Shown here in pieces: positions 14,598-18,277 of a stretch of DNA of 18,277 nucleotides. How positions within the stretch are numbered: the first letter of the stretch is position 1; each line of letters opens with the position of its first letter. The stretch spans positions 1 to 18,277 of the forward strand of contig URLR01000039.1 of assembly GCA_900548815.1 (NCBI GenBank). Reading direction: 5' to 3'. The position numbers and the translations under genes are program-made. Source of the stretch: an uncultured Collinsella sp. Its GTDB lineage: Bacteria; Actinomycetota; Coriobacteriia; Coriobacteriales; Coriobacteriaceae. Below the pieces are notes generated by a model. The model ran no database searches. It worked only from the letters and a program-made list of their open reading frames with translations, and was not told the origin of the DNA.

Positions 14598-15269
14598 ATG
14601 AACGAAGCAGTTCCCGAGGCACCGTCGAGTGTCGAATCGATGGCAAAGCAGGGTTGCGAAAAGCTCGGCTTGGACGCGTTTGATGCGTTGGTTCGCTGCG
14701 CCCGCACGTGCCGTCGCTTTGACGAGTCCATGCGCGTGCCGCGTGAGCTTTTGCTTGAGCTGGCGGAGCTGGCGCACCTGACTCCCTGTGGTGCCAATGC
14801 TCAGCGTCTGCGTTTTCATGTGGTAAGCGGTGCAGAGGACTGCGCGCGTGTATTTGACGAGCTTGCATGGGCCGGTGCGCTCAAGGATTGGCCGGGTCCC
14901 GATGAGGGCGAGCGCCCGACCGGCTACATCGCGATTCTTGCTGAGCGCGCCGTTCCGGGCAAGCCAGCCGCTCCCATTACCGAGGTCGACACGGGCATTG
15001 CCGCGCAGACGATGATGCTCGCCGCCCGCAGCGCCACGCCCGAGGTGGCAGCCTGCATGTTCAAGGCCTTTACGCCCCACGCGATCGATGCCATGGGGCT
15101 CGATAACGACAAGTATGAGCTCAAGCTGATCATGGCGTTTGGCGTTCCGGCCGAGACACAGGTGATCGATGCGATCGATTCCAACCCCGACGGCTCCATC
15201 AATTATTGGCGCGACGAGGCGCAGGTGCACCACGTACCCAAGCGCTCGCTTGTCGACGTACTGGTGTAG
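14598..15269 (+). CDS. Nitroreductase-family flavoprotein
   Basis: Predicted FMN-dependent oxidoreductase of the nitroreductase superfamily; the natural substrate cannot be told. 223 aa. The N-terminal FMN-phosphate region reads ARTCRRFDESMRVPRE (R39, R40), followed by LAELAHLTPCGANAQRLRFHVV (56-76), the family's typical 'P..N.Q.' segment. GIAAQTMMLAARS later matches the dimer/FMN helix of the family, though the following segment is less standard. ATG 14598 is chosen over a TTG 12 bases earlier; the upstream GGGGG is a poor ribosome-binding site. It is probably a single gene: a 35-bp hairpin repeat separates it from the phosphatases. The iron-box-like site upstream suggests metal or redox control. 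Confidence 0.85.
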   Translation: MNEAVPEAPSSVESMAKQGCEKLGLDAFDALVRCARTCRRFDESMRVPRELLLELAELAHLTPCGANAQRLRFHVVSGAEDCARVFDELAWAGALKDWPGPDEGERPTGYIAILAERAVPGKPAAPITEVDTGIAAQTMMLAARSATPEVAACMFKAFTPHAIDAMGLDNDKYELKLIMAFGVPAETQVIDAIDSNPDGSINYWRDEAQVHHVPKRSLVDVLV

Positions 15270-15301
15270 TTGAGCGTCACCGCGGTGTGATCCGGCGGTA
15301 A

Positions 15302-15336
15302 ACCACCACAAAGGTACCTGTCCCCTTTGCGGTGGT
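15302..15336 (-). repeat. 35-bp hairpin repeat, copy 2 (inverted)
   Basis: Arms ACCACCACAAAGG (15302-15314) and CCTTTGCGGTGGT (15324-15336) pair at 12 of 13 positions around a 9-base loop whose reverse complement is GGACAGGTA, against GGACAGGCG in copy 1 (2636-2670). Its right arm ends only 15 bases before the GTG start of the next gene, so it lies in or at the edge of that gene's leader. Confidence 0.85.
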
Positions 15337-15351
15337 GCGAGGGGAGGACGT

Positions 15352-15894
15352 GTGGCAGATTTGTATTTGGTGCGGCATGGGCAGACTGAGCTCAATGTGC
15401 AGAACATTTTGCAGGGTGGGCACGATTCGCCGCTTACGGCGCGCGGGCGCGAGCAGGCGCTGGCGACGCGCGCGGCGTTTGAGGCGCGTGGCGTGACCTT
15501 TGACCGTGTGTATTCCTCCCCGTTGGGCCGGGCGCGGCGTACGGCTGAGCTAATTGCTGGTGAGGGCCGCTCGATAGAGCTGGTCGATGACCTGCGCGAG
15601 TGGCATTTGGGCTCGCTGGAGGGTACATCAAATCGCGAGATGCCGCCGCAGCCCTGGGGTGATTATCCGGTGGCCTTTGGTGGCGAGTCTGAAGGCGAGC
15701 TCCAGTCGCGCATGGTCGCGGCGCTGTCCCACATCATGGCCAGGCCGCAGCACGACTGTGTGCTGGCAGTCTCCCACGGCTCTTCCTGCCAGGAGTTTCT
15801 TGAGTATGTGACTGGCAGGGGAGAGCTACCCGACAACGGTGCCGTGCTTCATTTTGGCTATTGCGACGGTGCGTTTTCGCTCCTTGATTGGTAA
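15352..15894 (+). CDS. Histidine phosphatase family protein (first of tandem pair)
   Basis: Phosphoglycerate-mutase-like phosphatase acting through a phospho-histidine; the substrate is not predictable. 180 aa starting at GTG 15352, with GGGGAGGA just upstream (spacing short, about 4 bases). Catalytic set: RHG (8-10, nucleophile H9), R59 or R60 region in SSPLGRARRTAE, acid E83 in LREWHLGSLEG, and H142 in SHGSS. The alternative upstream reading frames are not in phase. It is followed after 17 bases by a paralogue with the same motif positions, so the two form a duplicated unit and are almost certainly co-transcribed. Confidence 0.92.
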   Translation: MADLYLVRHGQTELNVQNILQGGHDSPLTARGREQALATRAAFEARGVTFDRVYSSPLGRARRTAELIAGEGRSIELVDDLREWHLGSLEGTSNREMPPQPWGDYPVAFGGESEGELQSRMVAALSHIMARPQHDCVLAVSHGSSCQEFLEYVTGRGELPDNGAVLHFGYCDGAFSLLDW

Positions 15895-15911
15895 CGAACG
15901 AAAGGACCCCT

Positions 15912-16547
15912 ATGAATAAAGACCTGTATCTGGTTCGTCATGGGCAGACAATATTCAACCTTAAGCGCATTATTCAGGGTTGGAGTGACTCGCCGCTCAC
16001 GCAGCTGGGATGCGACCAGGCGGCGCGTGCCGGCATGTTCTTGCGTGCGCGCGGCATTGAACCCGATCATGCCTACACCTCCACACTTCATCGCACCGAG
16101 CAGACTATCGCCAACCTGTGGCCGGGCTTGGCGTACGAGCGCCTGGACGGTCTGCGTGAGTGGTTCTTTGGCGACTTTGAGGCCGAGCGCGTGATGCTTA
16201 TGCCCGAGCGCCCGTGGCGAGATTTCTATCGTCAGTTTGGCGGCGAGGGCCAGATGCAGGTGCGCGAGCGCATGGCGGCGACGATAACCGATCTTATGCG
16301 ACGTCCGGACCACGAGTGCGTGCTCGCGGTGAGCCACGGTTCGGCTATCAAGGAGTTTTTGGACCACGTGAAGGGTGCGGCGGCTGATGAGCGCGATCGC
16401 GTGCCGGGCAACTGCTCGGTGCTGCATTTCGTGTTTGACGACGAGGCCGGTACGTTTGAGCTGGTCGAAGTCTTTACGCAGGAAGATTATGCGCGCGAGC
16501 TGGGGCTTGAACCGCTCGTGGCTACTGCGGGTCCGCAGCGCGGATAA
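15912..16547 (+). CDS. Histidine phosphatase family protein (second of tandem pair)
   Basis: Second phosphoglycerate-mutase-like phosphatase, 211 aa. ATG 15912 follows GAAAGGA; the in-frame ATG at 15888 would overlap the previous gene and lacks a site. Catalytic set: RHG (9-11, nucleophile H10), E83 in LREWFFGDFEA, H142 in SHGSA. It aligns with its neighbour through LYLVRHGQT, QGWSDSPLT, the PW segment and VLAVSHGS, so it is a tandem duplicate. It has about 30 extra C-terminal residues (from FTQEDYARELG). The middle (85-118) differs, which is where substrate specificity is usually set. A strong terminator follows at 16594-16630. Confidence 0.92.
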   Translation: MNKDLYLVRHGQTIFNLKRIIQGWSDSPLTQLGCDQAARAGMFLRARGIEPDHAYTSTLHRTEQTIANLWPGLAYERLDGLREWFFGDFEAERVMLMPERPWRDFYRQFGGEGQMQVRERMAATITDLMRRPDHECVLAVSHGSAIKEFLDHVKGAAADERDRVPGNCSVLHFVFDDEAGTFELVEVFTQEDYARELGLEPLVATAGPQRG

Positions 16548-16593
16548 CGCGAGCGCGACGGCACGGGTCGCCGGCATACTTCTCGACGCAAAA

Positions 16594-16630
16594 GGGGCGG
16601 AGATGCATGTACCTGCTGCATCTCCGCCCC
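16594..16630. terminator. Bidirectional terminator between convergent genes
   Basis: GGGGCGGAGATGCA (16594-16607) and TGCATCTCCGCCCC (16617-16630) form a perfect 14-bp stem around a 9-base loop. An A-run (16590-16593) gives a U-tract on the minus strand; on the plus strand CCTGTTTGTT follows. It serves both the phosphatase pair (+) and the DUF1015-like gene (-). Confidence 0.88.
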
Positions 16631-16676
16631 CCTGTTTGTTGAGCTGCCGATTTTTGTGCTGGGCGGTCTGGTCTTG

Positions 16677-17366
16677 CTAGAACCGCGCGACCTGGTGCGT
16701 GAGCAGACCTATCGGAACTTGCGGCGCGGCGCCGCTGACCTGCGCGGCGGGGAAGAGCGCGGCAACGGTAAAGTTGAACGGCTCCTTGCCGGTGTACGTT
16801 CCGGCGGCACGGGCCTCATCGGCCAGCAGCTGCGACGCCCCGGTCAGAGCGGCGGCGTAGGCGGGGTCGTCGGCCAGTGCCGGCTCCGGTGCTTGGTCGA
16901 GCATAGCGCGGATGGCTCCGACGGCGTCCTCGCGCTTGACCTCCCACGCGCGGTGCGTAATGCCCGCGGGATCGGTGACGGCGTAGAGCGAGGCGCCCTC
17001 TTTGGCAGCGCCCAGGATGATGTCCATGACGGGCGAGGCCTCGTAGGCGAGCGACACGGGACGAGGCTGAACTTTGAGTTCAGCGATCGCGTGCGCAGCG
17101 GCGAGTGCGTCGACGCTCTCGGCAGCAGCCTCGTCGCTGCCCGTCAGCACGTTAACCGGGCAAATCGCCACGACACCCGTCACGCGTCCCGGCTCGCCCG
17201 AGCATTCGTACACGTAATACGCCGCACCCGGGTCTTTGAGCATCAGGCCATCGGCAATGGCGCCGCGCAGGGCGTCGTTGCCGCTCAAGATGCCGCCCAT
17301 CTGCGGCAGCGCTTCGAGCACGCGGTCCTGAGCCGGGCGGATGCAGGGAAACGGAAGTGCTTTCAT
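16677..17366 (-). CDS. Short DUF1015-like protein, possibly degenerate
   Basis: I recognise parts of the DUF1015 (SerK/SbnI-like, ParB/sulfiredoxin-fold) family: PFPCIRP at the N-terminus, AAYYVYECSG...RVTGVVAICPV (48-71), QPRPVSLAYEASPVMD, SLYAVTDPAGITHRAWEV, and a FTVAALFPAAQV segment near the end. It has 229 aa, against about 400 for the usual family. The hallmark DGHHR-type motif is replaced by LADDPAYAA at about 161-170, so enzymatic activity by the family mechanism is doubtful. ATG 17366 has AGGA at 6-base spacing. It lies 39 bases after the M20 peptidase on the same strand and is probably co-transcribed with it. Confidence 0.6.
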   Translation of the reverse strand: MKALPFPCIRPAQDRVLEALPQMGGILSGNDALRGAIADGLMLKDPGAAYYVYECSGEPGRVTGVVAICPVNVLTGSDEAAAESVDALAAAHAIAELKVQPRPVSLAYEASPVMDIILGAAKEGASLYAVTDPAGITHRAWEVKREDAVGAIRAMLDQAPEPALADDPAYAAALTGASQLLADEARAAGTYTGKEPFNFTVAALFPAAQVSGAAPQVPIGLLTHQVARF

Positions 17367-17405
17367 GGGCGGTCCTAACGCGCGAGTCGGTTTGTTCGCG
17401 GCTTA

Positions 17406-18240
17406 TTATGCCCCAACTTGGCTATCCGCGCTCCAGAGTGTGTTGTCGGCGAGCGCGGTGAGCACGTTCTGGCAGCGAACGATGTCGGCGTGGGGCACAT
17501 ATTCGTTGGGCTTGTGGGCGAGCGCGAGCGAGCCGGGACCGTAGCTCATGCAATTGTGGTTACCTGTCTTGCCGGCAATGACGGCGGTGTCGGTGTAGCC
17601 GGTAAAGAAGCCGACGGTCGTGTCCGTGCCCGTTACATCGTCTGCTGCGCACTTGAGTGCAGCTAGAAGGGGAGAGACCGGGTCGCGCTCGATGGCGGGG
17701 TGGTCGCACGTCACGGTGTAGCTGCCATGGCAACCGGGAACGGCGGCCTCCGCTGCGGCAATGGCCTGCTCCACCATCCGGACCGCGGCTGCGGTGTCGG
17801 TTGGCGGGGTCAGGCGCATGTCGACCCAGACCTTGGCATGGTCTGGCACCACATAGGGACGATAGCCGCCCTCGATCTGGCCAAACGTAATGGTCGAGGG
17901 CCCCAACTCACTGTGCGCGGGCAGCGCCGCAAATGCGCGACGGAGCGAACACACGACCTCGGCCATGGCGGCGACGGCATCCGCGCCCTTCCACGGCTGG
18001 CTCGCATGCGCCGTCACGCCAGCCATTTCAATCTCGAACCACGTACGCCCCTTGTGCGCCACCTGGATCTGTCCGTCGGTGGGCTCGGTGTCCAGCACCC
18101 ATTCGCGCGAACCGACCCAGCCGGCATCGATGGCTGCCTCGGAGCCTCGCATAAAGTCTTCCTCGTCGACCGAGCAGATGAGCGAAAAGCCGCGGCGGGG
18201 CAGCGCGCCATCCGCCGCCACGCGCTCGAGCGTATGGACC
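17406..18240 (-). CDS. M20-family metallopeptidase/amidohydrolase (5' end missing)
   Basis: Zinc-dependent exopeptidase or amidohydrolase of the M20 family; substrate unknown. About 278 residues remain; the N-terminal part with the first metal ligands (HxD segment) is beyond the contig end. Seen are the catalytic/metal acidic pair in CSVDEEDFMRGSE, the dimerisation domain with HASQPWKGADAV, and the C-terminal metal histidine region MSYGPGSLALAHKPNEYVPH. The apparent start at 18257 lies in adapter (MCIRDR artefact); the first complete genomic codon is at 18239. It is upstream of the DUF1015-like gene on the same strand. Confidence 0.88.
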
Positions 18241-18277
18241 CTGTCTCTTATACACATCTGACGCTGCCGACGATAAG
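18241..18277 (-). other. Untrimmed Nextera Read-1 adapter at the right end
   Basis: CTGTCTCTTATACACATCT (18241-18259) is the reverse complement of the Tn5 mosaic end; the rest of the Read-1 adapter and TAAG follow to the last base. It exactly mirrors bases 2-38. This is library sequence. The two ends would wrongly appear as terminal inverted repeats of a mobile element. Confidence 0.97.

Noticed and set aside
14556..15407. A 283-codon minus-strand frame over the nitroreductase
   Set aside because: It is antisense to a gene with clear nitroreductase segments. Its first part simply translates the 35-bp repeat.

Overview
The window looks like one complete assembled contig of a high-GC Gram-positive bacterium, most likely a gut Coriobacteriia of the Collinsella type. 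That placement is inferred from GC-rich codon use, the family make-up, and a Coriobacteriia-style AbiEi/DUF559 protein; no rRNA or marker gene confirms it. Both ends are untrimmed Nextera (Tn5) adapter, so the real sequence is about 39-18240, and the first gene (pstC) and last gene (M20 peptidase) are cut by the contig ends, not by biology.

Layout. 39-2526 (+): 3' end of pstC, then pstA and pstB with overlapping ends (phosphate uptake ABC transporter), closed by a strong terminator with no phoU following. 2731-5367 (+): a Uup-like ABC-F ATPase and a Cof-type HAD phosphatase, closed by a terminator. 5555-5944 (+): a short DtxR/MntR-type metalloregulator behind an operator-rich leader. 5945-6223: non-coding, with a 127-bp nested palindrome. 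8924-6224 (-): a zinc/cadmium module of ArsR/SmtB sensor, free-standing HMA metal-binding protein and P1B-2 ATPase, with a near-consensus promoter overlapped by operators and a related operator before the ATPase. 8999-10885: an AT-richer island with one AbiEi/DUF559-like endonuclease-fold protein and repeat-bearing non-coding flanks. 11854-10886 (-): DnaQ-like exonuclease. 12026-13114 (+): ArsP_2-type metal exporter with a His-rich loop. 14333-13248 (-): HdeD-like membrane protein and a DUF188 protein. 14598-16547 (+): nitroreductase and two tandem histidine phosphatases. 18240-16677 (-): partial M20 peptidase and a short DUF1015-like protein.

How it fits together. The main theme is metal homeostasis. 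The ArsR/HMA/ATPase cluster is a compact autoregulated Zn/Cd export module. The DtxR-type regulator and the His-rich exporter about 6.5 kb away share an 18-of-23-base promoter site, and the nitroreductase leader carries a good match to the classic DtxR/IdeR box. This suggests, without proving it, one metalloregulon spread across the window. Non-coding DNA is rich in short palindromic repeats: a 35-bp hairpin in two inverted copies, a GTAGAT...TCTACC hairpin family in two copies, a 25-bp inverted pair bounding 215 bp, and the 127-bp palindrome. These are candidates for genome-wide repeat families.
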